DNA of 64,000 nucleotides from a bacterium (GTDB taxonomy: Bacteria > Desulfobacterota > DSWW01): contig JANQFG010000031.1 of the NCBI GenBank assembly GCA_028277985.1, positions 26,721 through 90,720 of the forward strand, given 5' to 3'. Position numbers and translations under genes: made by a program. The notes beneath the pieces were generated by a model that was given only the letters and a program-made list of their open reading frames with translations, was not told the origin of the DNA and made no database searches. This document shows, piece after piece, positions 15,463 to 24,289 of the stretch (its first letter is position 1; every line of letters starts with the position of its first letter).

Positions 15463-16902
15463 CTACTTCTGCCGCAGCATGTTGCGGAGGCTCAGGTCCT
15501 TCCGTTCCAGCCACAGGGCCGGGTAGGTGGGCGAGTAGGTCCACGTGCAGTGGGTGTCGATCCAATCACAGTTGGTCACGTGAATGGAGTTGAGATACCC
15601 GAGAGGGGCCACCACCCCCCACTCGACGTCCAAATGGCGGTAGTATCTTCCCTTCTGGTCGTACATTTCCTCGAAGTGAGGGGTCAGGGTCTCCTGGTCG
15701 AAATAGAGAACCCGCTTGCTGTAGATGTAGTTTCGATCCAGCTGCTTCATCTCGATCACCCACATGGGCCTGCGTTCGAACTTAAGCCCCTTCCATTTCC
15801 AGCCGTCCTTGCTGTCCAGGTAGGAGGCTCCGTCGAACGTGTAGGCAGGCATCAGGAATTCCCGCTCGGCGATGAGGCGGGTCTCGTAGGGATAGCGATC
15901 CGGCCTCAGCGAATGGGAGAGAAACCCGACATCGTCAAAGGCTAGATCCTGGCCCACGGCCTGGTCCTGCGTGTCGGTGGCCGAGACCTGTCGGATCCTC
16001 CGGAGGAAGTTCACGTACACCATGGCCACGTCATCTTTCATTGGATCCTCGAATGTGAGAGTGAAATAGACGTTGCCAAACAGGTCGCGGGGGGAGTGGA
16101 CCGTATACAGAGTGATCAGCGCTTCGCCGTTTTTCTCTGCACGTTTGTCGAACCATCCCAGGGGCGGGTACATGACACGGGCCTGGGTGGCCAACCAGAG
16201 GAAACTGGCCGTACCCTCGTGGTCGATCTTGCCCCTGGAGTTCACACCGATCGTGATGTCATAGTTCATACCGCTTTCGGGGCCAGCGCCCCCCGTGTGC
16301 AGGTTGTATACGATCTGCATCGCCTTGTGTTTTCCCGAGGGTCGGGGAAAGGCAAAGCCGGCTATGTGGGTCTTGTAGAGGATGTAACCATCTTCGTCGA
16401 GCTGGGTCTTTCCCATGTGCTCGATCGTTGCATTCGCCACCGCCTCGGCATGCCAGATCTGCTGGGTGTCGATCACCTCGAACTCTGTGAAGTATCCGAT
16501 GTGCTTTGGGAGCCCTTCCTGGCCCGGCTGGTTGAACCGCTGGTAGTGATAGGGGGTCATCAACTCCTTGAAGGGTAGCCTCTCCTTGTCCGCCAGGGTG
16601 TATTTCCCCGGTTTGATCTCCGGCGCGATCCGGCCGACCCGGTCTTTGGAACGAAAACCCACCGCCTTTTCCCAGGCGATCCGGCTTGCTTCCTGGTCTA
16701 CCGTGATCCGGTCCCAGATCTTGGGAGGGATGAACTTCTTGAAATACTCGCACTCGGTGTAAAAGGGGGTGGGATCGTCCAGAGCCGCCTTCACGTCGAG
16801 GATCTCTTTGACCGAGACCTCATAAGGCGGAATCGTCCAGGCGGTGGTTGTCAAGAGGAGCCCGGACAACAAAGACAGGGCAAGGTACGAGACCTTCTTC
16901 AT
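15463..16902 (-). CDS. DUF1329 family periplasmic/outer-membrane protein (copy 1)
   Basis: A 479-residue protein with an N-terminal signal peptide (MKKVSYLALSLLSGLLLTTTAWT). It has DUF1329 features: an N-terminal IPPYEVSVKEILD region, a central RPSGKHKAMQIVYNLHTGGAGPE block and a C-terminal R-x-M-W-V-I-E-M-K-Q-L-D-R-N-Y-I-Y-S-K-R-V-L-Y-F-D segment. The latter is a twisted beta-sheet reminiscent of LolA/LppX lipid carriers. It is more diverged than the two DUF1329 proteins at 24.3-27.4 kb and lacks their IRRVRRMSAANRSD motif. It converges with the DUF1302 gene. Function inferred: lipid or hydrophobic ligand handling in the periplasm. A GGGAGGTGAG ribosome site precedes the ATG. Confidence 0.82.
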   Translation of the reverse strand: MKKVSYLALSLLSGLLLTTTAWTIPPYEVSVKEILDVKAALDDPTPFYTECEYFKKFIPPKIWDRITVDQEASRIAWEKAVGFRSKDRVGRIAPEIKPGKYTLADKERLPFKELMTPYHYQRFNQPGQEGLPKHIGYFTEFEVIDTQQIWHAEAVANATIEHMGKTQLDEDGYILYKTHIAGFAFPRPSGKHKAMQIVYNLHTGGAGPESGMNYDITIGVNSRGKIDHEGTASFLWLATQARVMYPPLGWFDKRAEKNGEALITLYTVHSPRDLFGNVYFTLTFEDPMKDDVAMVYVNFLRRIRQVSATDTQDQAVGQDLAFDDVGFLSHSLRPDRYPYETRLIAEREFLMPAYTFDGASYLDSKDGWKWKGLKFERRPMWVIEMKQLDRNYIYSKRVLYFDQETLTPHFEEMYDQKGRYYRHLDVEWGVVAPLGYLNSIHVTNCDWIDTHCTWTYSPTYPALWLERKDLSLRNMLRQK

Positions 16903-17170
16903 CTCACCTCCCGGACGTCAATCGAGATCCGGAGCACAGGCGTCTTCCAAGGTAGCCCTCGAGGTCTTCAATTGTACCTTATCTCGGACGAAACGGAATC
17001 TTTGTCTCGAAAAAGACATACGCCCCTGTCTGAGTGAGGAAGCGCTCGGCGGTCCGGACAGGCTGCGAGGCGGCCGGATTGCAGCCAGGGACGGGGAGAG
17101 ATAGATTCATTGTCACTTTACAGGTTCCGCGTGACTGACAGCGGCGTCTTGGTGATGCGGGTGGCGAGTG

Positions 17171-19465
17171 CTATTGCACCTTCTTGAACCATCTCACTTC
17201 GCTCACCTCCCATGCATCCGGCTCTGGGGTGGTGTCTATCCCCAGGACCACCCAGGCAGCCCATGTGTCGGGAGCAATCAGGGCCGAGTTCCAGAACCAC
17301 GTCGGCAGTTGAAAGCTCAGTTCACTCGTAGGAACCTGAAGTTCATAATATCCATAACCGGGAAGAGGAAGCACAAGGAAGAGATAGAACGCGTCGCTCA
17401 ATCCCGCTTGCCACGTGAAGGCAGGGCTGGGTTCGTGCTCCGTGCCGTTGTCAGGGGATACAAGCGCCAGAGCACAGCCTTCATCAACCTGTCCATATCC
17501 CTCATCTCCAGAGCACTGATTGTCCTTGTAATCGCATAGTTCCACCGCGTTCGGGTATGTGGAGGCATCCGTGTCATCGCAGTCGATGGCGCCGCAGACA
17601 TCGCCTTCGATCGCGAATCCGTCATCGTCCTCGTCGGTGCACGAAAAGGGAAAACTGTAATGAAAACCCAGGTCGACAATACCGTCATCTGGAATTTCAT
17701 CCGTTCTGGTGGTTCGGAAATTCCAGCCCCAAGGCTCTGTCGAGACATCTCCCGCATCGACACAGGGACTGTCGGCCCCTTGGCCCGCCTGAATCTGGCT
17801 GAGATAGTAGTCTCCCAGAGGGCCACTCACGAAAAGAGGAGCGGATGAGAAGTTCCCACCGATATCATTCAAGAAACAGGTCGGTTCCACGTGGACCCCT
17901 TCCGCCCCGCCCTCGACGTCACTGTATCCCAGAAAGACCGTCGACGGGTCAGTCGTAGAACCGATCCAGATCTGCGGACCCTCGGGGGCGGCATTGTTCC
18001 ACAGTATGGAATTCGTAATCGATGCAGTGGCCGGCCCGGACGGGCTGCCAACACAAACCACTCCCCCACCTTGTTCCGTTGCCGTATTATCAGAGATCGT
18101 GGAGTTTATGATATCTTTGCTTTCCTCCGACGTGAAGAAGTAAACGCCACCGCCGAATCGTGCGGAGTTGTTTGTTACGAGGCAGTTCACCAGGGCTCCA
18201 GATTCCTCGAAGTTGATGCCACCACCGTAGCTATCTGGTGTGCCTGAGGCCACGTTCTGAGAAATCGTGGAGTTCTCGATCAAACACGAATCCTGCGCAT
18301 CAATATGTGCTCCGGCACCGCGAGCATAATCTGCAGGATCCCCATCGGATGCGGTAGAGGCCACGTTCTGAGAAATCGTGGAGCTTCCGATCAAACATGA
18401 ATTCCCACGAAAGAAGAGGCCGCCGCCGAGCGCGTGTCCACCAGCACCGCCGTAATGACCTTCCAAGATATTGTGGGTGATGCTGCTGTTCTGTACTTCC
18501 AACCTGTCTGCAAAGCCAACGGACAAGCCTCCCCCATAGGACGGGGATGCACCGCGCCCCTCCCCGGTCTTGTTCTCTGTTATCAAGGAATTCCGAATGA
18601 TAACGTTGTCCGAAGAGCTGATCGAGATGCCACCATACCCATACCGAGGTTCCGTTTGGGCATCGCCGTTCTCGCTGATCGTGCTGTCTTCGACAGTCAG
18701 AGACCGCATACTCTCACAGAAGATACCCGCTGTAGGATGACCCATTATGGTCGAACCAATTACGGTCAGCGTGGCCCTACGGAAATATATTCCGGAACCA
18801 CCGGTAGAGGAGGGATCGCCACGAATCGTGCAAGAATCGACGGTCAAGACGGAGTCTACATCAGGGGAAGAGCTTCTGATCCCAGTACCCTGCACGACGT
18901 CGATGGTGCAGCCCGATATTTTTAGAGAAGGGACTTGGACAAAGGAGACAGCGGCGCCGGTGCTCGAGATTACGAGGCCCTTAAGTCTTGGCGAAGACTC
19001 CTTGACGTAGATTGCGTTGCCTTCGTTCTCTGCCGTGCAGCCTTCGATCACACAGTTCTCGATGAGGGGCCCGGAACCCTGGATACATTGAATCCCTCCG
19101 CCATTGGTGAAGTGGCCGTTTCGTATGGTGATTCCCCTGAGGATCGAAGTCTCTGTTTCCCCGGAATGGAAATAGAACGCCTGGCCGTCCCCTTCACAAT
19201 CGATGATGGTCAGTTCAGGGCCGTTCTCGGATTCCACGGTGATCGCCTTCCCACCGTAATCCAGGAACTTGTTTCCTGCGCCCGTGTAGGTTCCGTCCTT
19301 CACCAGGACGGTATCCCCGCCCGAGGCAGCCCCAATTCCCTCTTGAATGGTCAGGAAATCTCCTACTCCGCCCTGGTCGACGATCCAGGTGGTCTGGGAA
19401 TGAGAAAGCACGGGAAAGGCGAGAACCGTTGTGACGACAATTGCAGCTAGGCTGGCAAGCTTCAT
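17171..19465 (-). CDS. Secreted parallel beta-helix protein with metal-binding motif and C-terminal FN3-like domain
   Basis: A 764-residue secreted protein: signal peptide MKLASLAAIVVTTVLAFPVLS, then a right-handed beta-helix (about 25-560) with many repeats of the type LIENSTISQNVAS / GGGIxFEESGALVNCLVTNN. Two consecutive coils are almost identical in DNA (18246-18272 and 18357-18383 match over 27 bp). At about 630-670 comes a Ca-type motif DEDDDGF...DCDDTDASTYPNAVELCDYKDNQC, as in MopE-like surface proteins. The last ~90 residues (SPDNGT...PAFTW...VRWFKKVQ) form a domain that recurs in the LRR protein at 48347. No catalytic residues are evident. It is likely surface-exposed, for binding or adhesion. 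A CGGAGG box precedes the ATG. Confidence 0.85.
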   Translation of the reverse strand: MKLASLAAIVVTTVLAFPVLSHSQTTWIVDQGGVGDFLTIQEGIGAASGGDTVLVKDGTYTGAGNKFLDYGGKAITVESENGPELTIIDCEGDGQAFYFHSGETETSILRGITIRNGHFTNGGGIQCIQGSGPLIENCVIEGCTAENEGNAIYVKESSPRLKGLVISSTGAAVSFVQVPSLKISGCTIDVVQGTGIRSSSPDVDSVLTVDSCTIRGDPSSTGGSGIYFRRATLTVIGSTIMGHPTAGIFCESMRSLTVEDSTISENGDAQTEPRYGYGGISISSSDNVIIRNSLITENKTGEGRGASPSYGGGLSVGFADRLEVQNSSITHNILEGHYGGAGGHALGGGLFFRGNSCLIGSSTISQNVASTASDGDPADYARGAGAHIDAQDSCLIENSTISQNVASGTPDSYGGGINFEESGALVNCLVTNNSARFGGGVYFFTSEESKDIINSTISDNTATEQGGGVVCVGSPSGPATASITNSILWNNAAPEGPQIWIGSTTDPSTVFLGYSDVEGGAEGVHVEPTCFLNDIGGNFSSAPLFVSGPLGDYYLSQIQAGQGADSPCVDAGDVSTEPWGWNFRTTRTDEIPDDGIVDLGFHYSFPFSCTDEDDDGFAIEGDVCGAIDCDDTDASTYPNAVELCDYKDNQCSGDEGYGQVDEGCALALVSPDNGTEHEPSPAFTWQAGLSDAFYLFLVLPLPGYGYYELQVPTSELSFQLPTWFWNSALIAPDTWAAWVVLGIDTTPEPDAWEVSEVRWFKKVQ

Positions 19466-19632
19466 GTCAAGGCCTCCGGGTCAGTCCGTTAGGGGACACC
19501 GGAGAGAGTCTAGTACAGATAATAGGGTTATGCAAGAGGTTTTCGCAGTCTTCCCTTTGGAAGAAGAAACGAATTCCTTGACATCTTCCATGCTTGCACT
19601 GTTTGGGAGTAGAAGGCTTCGTGGAGGATGGT

Positions 19633-20499
19633 CTAGTCTAGCCGACCCACTCTTGTGAGTCTTAGATCGTCATCTCTTGATCGGTAGTACATCACACTCT
19701 TTCGCACTTTGACCCTGATATTGATGGTCGGAGGATTGTCCCCGTAAAGACGAATCTGTGATTTCCCCCACGCATATTCCTTGCCGGTGTAGTAATACTT
19801 ATCCTGCGACACGTCCGCCTTGCTCAATACGAATAATGCATCTCCTCTCGAAAACTTGTCGATGCTGTCTTCTGTGACAATTGCACGATATCCGGCAGGC
19901 GTACTCTCGATTCTGAGGACCGTTGTTTGTCCATCGAATTTCCAATATCCTTCGATCGCTGACTGACTGCGCCGGCGTCTGACCTCCATAAGGTATTTGT
20001 GGTGTTCCCGCTGCAGAGCATGCATTCGTTCTTTGGCGGCAGCGAGCTTTGATTCTGCGACAGAGAGCTTTCGCTGAATTTCGTGCTGGTCCTTTTCGGT
20101 TCGCTTCACATAGGCTTCGAGGTTCCCGTAATTGTCAAATACGAAGCCATTGGATAGACGGATATTGGAATCCTCGACGATTTGATTGACGTGTTCGGTT
20201 CCCTCGTAGGCATAGAGTCCGAAAGGATCTGTTTTACAGTTTCCTTCGTCACATTCTTTCTTGATTCGGGCAATTCGACGATACTCTTCGCTGGCTTTCT
20301 CGAAGTCGGAGATTCTATCCTTGTTTGCTTTGATTTCTTGATGCAAATCATCCATGGCTTTTTTGTGGATCTGCTTGTCGTCTTCGATAAGATACAGCCG
20401 CTGCTTTAGTTCATTTATGTGCAGATCGCCAGGATCTTCATCATATGCATACAGACTGCTTGAGAACATCAGAACCAGTAGAATCAGAAGAAATCGCAT
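19633..20499 (-). CDS. Secreted coiled-coil protein with C-terminal beta domain, unknown function
   Basis: A 288-residue exported protein. The ATG at 20499 is preferred over a GTG at 20508 because GAGAGG lies 8 bp upstream and the signal peptide MRFLLILLVLMFSSSLYA then begins at once. Residues about 30-180 are charged and helical with heptads (ELKQRLYLIEDDKQIHKKAMDD, then SVAESKLAAAKERMHALQREH), i.e. a coiled coil. The last ~100 residues start IEGYWKFDGQTTVLRIEST and look like a small beta-barrel. A similar pattern (IVGVWQNKLFKLSITKT) ends the TPR protein encoded just upstream on the same strand. No family is recognised. The two genes are probably co-transcribed (41-bp gap). Confidence 0.72.
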   Translation of the reverse strand: MRFLLILLVLMFSSSLYAYDEDPGDLHINELKQRLYLIEDDKQIHKKAMDDLHQEIKANKDRISDFEKASEEYRRIARIKKECDEGNCKTDPFGLYAYEGTEHVNQIVEDSNIRLSNGFVFDNYGNLEAYVKRTEKDQHEIQRKLSVAESKLAAAKERMHALQREHHKYLMEVRRRRSQSAIEGYWKFDGQTTVLRIESTPAGYRAIVTEDSIDKFSRGDALFVLSKADVSQDKYYYTGKEYAWGKSQIRLYGDNPPTINIRVKVRKSVMYYRSRDDDLRLTRVGRLD

Positions 20500-20540
20500 T
20501 GATGTCACCTCTCAATCCGACAAGGGTTCCGTTCTTCAAG

Positions 20541-22028
20541 TCATCTCACTTTTCTCATATAGTCGGAGAAGGAATGTCCACCTGCTTCACCGAAATAGAG
20601 TCGAAGGAGAAGCTCTCCGTTTTGCCGGGTCAATATCAATTGCTGTAAATCCCATTTTCTTCCGGACGGACCGCCCCAGGTCCATCCCTTTCCAACATAT
20701 TTCAGAAAGACGGAACCTCCCCCTCCATGGCCTTCGCCGAACCTGCCGCAGATTTCACCGGGGGCAAAAGGATACCTGGTTAAGCCCTTTCGGTCTTTTG
20801 TCGGGATGGCGTACGTTTCGAGTACCGTGGCCGTATACTGTCTTTTGGCGGTCTTGGTTATGGAAAGCTTGAAGAGCTTGTTCTGCCAGACGCCAACGAT
20901 CGTATCTTTAGGGACATTTAGAGGAGGATGCCACTCATAATCCTCATCTATCAAGTGGTCCGGAACCGGCTGACCCATCAGGACGATCCGGTCGGATTCT
21001 TCCTCTGCTTCGCTGTCTTTAAAGCGTATCTTGTGGCCTTGCCTTTGCGCCGCAAGGTCTTGCGTGTTCGGTTGTGTCGCTTGAGGTTGTCGATTCATGG
21101 ATGCAATGCTGTCCGCCATGAAGGCCATCTGATTCGAGAAGACGGATTGCGCCAGCTGGTTCATTAGATCGTCAGTGGCCCTGCTTGCGGCGAGCGATTC
21201 ATTCCAGGCCTTGTTGAAAGCGGCATCGCGACGAGCCATTTCCTCCTTGAAGGATTGCTCATCGAGCATCCAGGGGGTTTCTCTCTTTATTCTCGCGAGA
21301 AGCTGCACATCCTGAAGCACATTGCTGTGGAACTCGCATCTTCTCTGGTCGACCCGTGAGGCCAGTTCCACCGCCCGGTCTATGTCTCGTGCATTCACAG
21401 CACGCATGATCTCCAGCTCTTCCTTGCAGAGACACCTTTTGCCCGTAAACAGGGCATCTTGCTGACAGCCTGATTGCCTGGATTTTTCAAGTATCTTCAC
21501 ATGCTCTCGTACGGTATCTCTGTTTGCACCGGAAGGGGCCAGAGCCAGATATTTCTTGTAGTACTCTATCGCTTCATCTCTTTGTCCGATGCGTTCCAGC
21601 GAGTCGGCCATGTTGAAGTAGTTATTGGAAGACCCTTTTCTGTTCTGAAGACCTGTTTTGAAGTGTTCGACAGCTCTGTCATGTTGTTTCAGGCGGCGGT
21701 GGAGATATGCCAGGTTCAGGTGTCTCGCGGGCGTTTCGGAAATCTCGAGCGCTCTCTCCGTTGCAGACAGGGCTTTACGGTACTCTCTCTTCTTCATCGA
21801 GACAGCCGAACGAAAATCCCACAATTTGGCGCTTCGGGGATAGTCTACAAGCATGGAAAGAATGCGCTCTTCTGTGAGTTCACCCTTTTCCCATGCTTCC
21901 ATGGCAATCGATTCCATGATGTCTTGGGGCAAGCGTCGGCTCGGTTCGTCGGCGAACAGGGTAGGGATCGTGAATTCCAGCAAGCAGAGAATCAATATGG
22001 AGAGCGCAACATGTCTGCAAATAGCCAT
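20541..22028 (-). CDS. Secreted TPR-repeat protein, unknown function
   Basis: A 495-residue exported protein: signal peptide MAICRHVALSILILCLLEFTIPTLFA. TPR repeats lie at about residues 70-175 (RKALSATERALEISETPARHLNLAYLHRRLKQHDRAVEHF, then NNYFNMADSLERIGQRDEAIEYYKKYLAL). A Cys pair or triplet (SGCQQDALFTGKRCLCKEE) and a long helical region follow, then a C-terminal module beginning DTIVGVWQNKLFKLSITKT. This module resembles the C-terminus of the downstream 288-residue protein. An AGGAG box stands before the ATG. G+C is lower than in the flanking metabolic genes. Function unknown; protein-protein scaffolding in the periplasm is inferred from the repeats. Confidence 0.78.
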   Translation of the reverse strand: MAICRHVALSILILCLLEFTIPTLFADEPSRRLPQDIMESIAMEAWEKGELTEERILSMLVDYPRSAKLWDFRSAVSMKKREYRKALSATERALEISETPARHLNLAYLHRRLKQHDRAVEHFKTGLQNRKGSSNNYFNMADSLERIGQRDEAIEYYKKYLALAPSGANRDTVREHVKILEKSRQSGCQQDALFTGKRCLCKEELEIMRAVNARDIDRAVELASRVDQRRCEFHSNVLQDVQLLARIKRETPWMLDEQSFKEEMARRDAAFNKAWNESLAASRATDDLMNQLAQSVFSNQMAFMADSIASMNRQPQATQPNTQDLAAQRQGHKIRFKDSEAEEESDRIVLMGQPVPDHLIDEDYEWHPPLNVPKDTIVGVWQNKLFKLSITKTAKRQYTATVLETYAIPTKDRKGLTRYPFAPGEICGRFGEGHGGGGSVFLKYVGKGWTWGGPSGRKWDLQQLILTRQNGELLLRLYFGEAGGHSFSDYMRKVR

Positions 22029-22113
22029 AGAAATCTCCTACGAATTCTACTATATATATGCTGATGACAAACTATCATAATGTTGATCTAATGGCTATAG
22101 GAGCCGGTAAGTC

Positions 22114-22542
22114 ATGAAACGCACATTTCAGAATGACCAAGGCACGATTGAAGCCCTGAACGGTGAGCGTATAAGCCGCTTCATCTGCCTTCAAAGCCGG
22201 GACGATGATTCCGGCAGGCTGCATCCATGTATATTCCTGCTGAAAACGGCCGAGGGTGCGAGGTGGCACCGCTTCTACCTGGATGCCGGTATTTGTTGCT
22301 GGGATGAATATGATCAGTTGCCTCAAGACGATTTCGCTGATCCGGAGAGCTATCCATGGGTTGATCTGGGGCCTGCCCATCAACTGAACGGACTCAGGAT
22401 CACGTCGATTGGTGTAACCCCACATCTGACAGGAGTACGTCTCGCGCTCACAGTGTCGGATGGGCGGACCGTAGAGATATGCACGCGGCACCCGGAGGAC
22501 GATACTCGTATAGCCATCGATTCATGCGAGTTGAAGATGTAG
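22114..22542 (+). CDS. Hypothetical protein, 142 residues
   Basis: An open frame beginning ATG AAA CGC with AGGAG at a good distance. It is divergent from the TPR gene and 52 bp before the acyl-CoA ligase. The product is soluble, without signal or membrane segment, and acidic, with a well-mixed composition (RWHRFYLDAGICCWDEY, PWVDLGPAHQLNGLRI), which supports a real protein. No family is recognised. Its AT-richer composition groups it with the preceding secreted genes more than with the ligase downstream. Confidence 0.6.
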   Translation: MKRTFQNDQGTIEALNGERISRFICLQSRDDDSGRLHPCIFLLKTAEGARWHRFYLDAGICCWDEYDQLPQDDFADPESYPWVDLGPAHQLNGLRITSIGVTPHLTGVRLALTVSDGRTVEICTRHPEDDTRIAIDSCELKM

Positions 22543-22594
22543 ACGGTGCCGCCCCGCATTTCTTCCTCTACAGCAAGCATCGGGAGGGAAGAGA

Positions 22595-24268
22595 ATGAAC
22601 CCAACGCAGAAGCCCCCCCTGGAGTGGCCGAAAACAGGGGTCATCACCGCCCGCTTCAACGAGGAAGTGCAAGATGTCTGGGCGAGCCGGTACGGCAACC
22701 TGACGGAGCTTGCCAAAGAGGGGGCCGCCAGGTTCGGAGACCGGCAGATGTGGTTCTTCCCGGATTCCGGGATCCGCTGGACCTACAACGAGTTCGACAC
22801 CGTGGTGAACAATGTCGCTTACGGCCTTCACGAGGGCTACGGCATCCGAAAAGGCGACCGCGTGGCCATCATGGCCACCAACATACCGGAGGCTTTTGTA
22901 GGCTACCTTGCCCTGTCCCAGATCGGGGCGATCTCGGTCATCATCAATGCCAGGCTGGCCGCCGAAGAGGCGGAGCGCCAGTTCGAGGATTCGAGTTGTA
23001 GGGCAGCCATCATCGAGGGCGGCCTCTGGGACCGAATGAAGGAGATCTCGGGCAAGGTTCCGGGTCTCAAAGACATCTTCGTCACGGGCTCGGAAGGTGG
23101 ACAAGGGGCTGTTCCCTTCTCCGGCCTGATGGAGAAGAAGGCTTCCCGGGAAGTCCTGGTCGATGTTTCCGAGAGAGACATCTGCAGCCTCATCTACACC
23201 TCCGGCACCACGGGCCGGCCGAAGGGGACGATCACGCTCCATCGCGGCGTGATCAACAACGCTATGAACGGAATCAGTCTCATGGACAGTGTCTATGACA
23301 CTGGGGAGCGGCCCGAAGACATCAAACAGATGATCATCACCCCATTCTTCCACGTGACCACCCTTCACACGCTCATCAACAACGCGTTGCTCGGGTCGTC
23401 CTCGGTGGTCCTGTCCACCTTCAAGGCTGATCAGGCGATCGACGTGCTGATCGACGAGAGAATCGCCTCTCTGCCGATCGTGACGGCCATGTACTGGCTC
23501 TTCAAGCTGCAGCCCCGATACCCGGAACTGGTGAAGGCCGGTGCCCTGAGGTACATAAGCCAGGGAGGCTCTCCCATGGCGCCGGAAATGTGCACCCAGC
23601 TTGCAGAGGAGTTCCCGGACGCGAAGATCGCCAACGGCTACGGTTTCACGGAAGGAGCTTCCATCGGCTGGCTCCTGCTGATGGCCGGCGGCTGGGACGA
23701 GATGCTCGAGAAGCCGGGCACGGTGGGTGGGACGTTGGGGAACAGCCGCGCAAGGATCGTGGACGACCAGATGAGAGACGTTCCGCGCGGTGAGCCCGGG
23801 GAGATCCTTGCCTCGAGCCCCGGAGTCAGCCCCGGGTACTGGAATCTGCCGGAAGAGACGGCAGAGGCGTTCTTCATGGACCATGAGGGCCGCAGATGGT
23901 TCCGGTCGGGCGACATCGGCTACATGGACGACGACGGCTACACCTTCATCGTCGACCGGATCAAGAGCATGATCTGCAGGGGGGGCGAGAACGTCTACTC
24001 GGTGGAACTGGAGAACCTGCTCAGCCAGCATCCGAAGGTCATGGAGGCGGGCGTGGTCGGCGTGCCGGACAACGTGCTGGGCGAAAAGATCAAGGCGGTG
24101 ATCTGGCCGATGCCGGGGGAGAAGCTCACGGAGCAGGACGTGAAGGAGTTCTGCAAGGGCCGGATAGCCGACTACAAGGTTCCGGATTACGTTGCATTCA
24201 CCGAGCTGCCGCTGCCGAGAAACCCGGGAGGAAAGATCCTCAAGGCCGAACTCAAGGACACCGAGTAG
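22595..24268 (+). CDS. AMP-dependent acyl-CoA synthetase/ligase
   Basis: A 557-residue adenylate-forming enzyme that activates a carboxylic acid with ATP and CoA. The P-loop-like motif YTSGTTGRPKGT is near residue 196. The A5-type motif NGYGFTEGAS (around 347), the hinge region GDIGYMDDDGYTFIVDRIKSMI (around 435) and the C-terminal acylation lysine context PRNPGGKILKAEL are all intact. The substrate class cannot be read off; medium- or long-chain, aromatic or sterol-side-chain acids are all possible. It stands at the head of the 22.6-34 kb catabolic block and converges with a DUF1329 gene (21-bp gap). A GGGAAGAG ribosome site precedes the ATG. Confidence 0.93.
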   Translation: MNPTQKPPLEWPKTGVITARFNEEVQDVWASRYGNLTELAKEGAARFGDRQMWFFPDSGIRWTYNEFDTVVNNVAYGLHEGYGIRKGDRVAIMATNIPEAFVGYLALSQIGAISVIINARLAAEEAERQFEDSSCRAAIIEGGLWDRMKEISGKVPGLKDIFVTGSEGGQGAVPFSGLMEKKASREVLVDVSERDICSLIYTSGTTGRPKGTITLHRGVINNAMNGISLMDSVYDTGERPEDIKQMIITPFFHVTTLHTLINNALLGSSSVVLSTFKADQAIDVLIDERIASLPIVTAMYWLFKLQPRYPELVKAGALRYISQGGSPMAPEMCTQLAEEFPDAKIANGYGFTEGASIGWLLLMAGGWDEMLEKPGTVGGTLGNSRARIVDDQMRDVPRGEPGEILASSPGVSPGYWNLPEETAEAFFMDHEGRRWFRSGDIGYMDDDGYTFIVDRIKSMICRGGENVYSVELENLLSQHPKVMEAGVVGVPDNVLGEKIKAVIWPMPGEKLTEQDVKEFCKGRIADYKVPDYVAFTELPLPRNPGGKILKAELKDTE

Positions 24269-24289
24269 CGTGCAGGACTTGCCGAAGCC

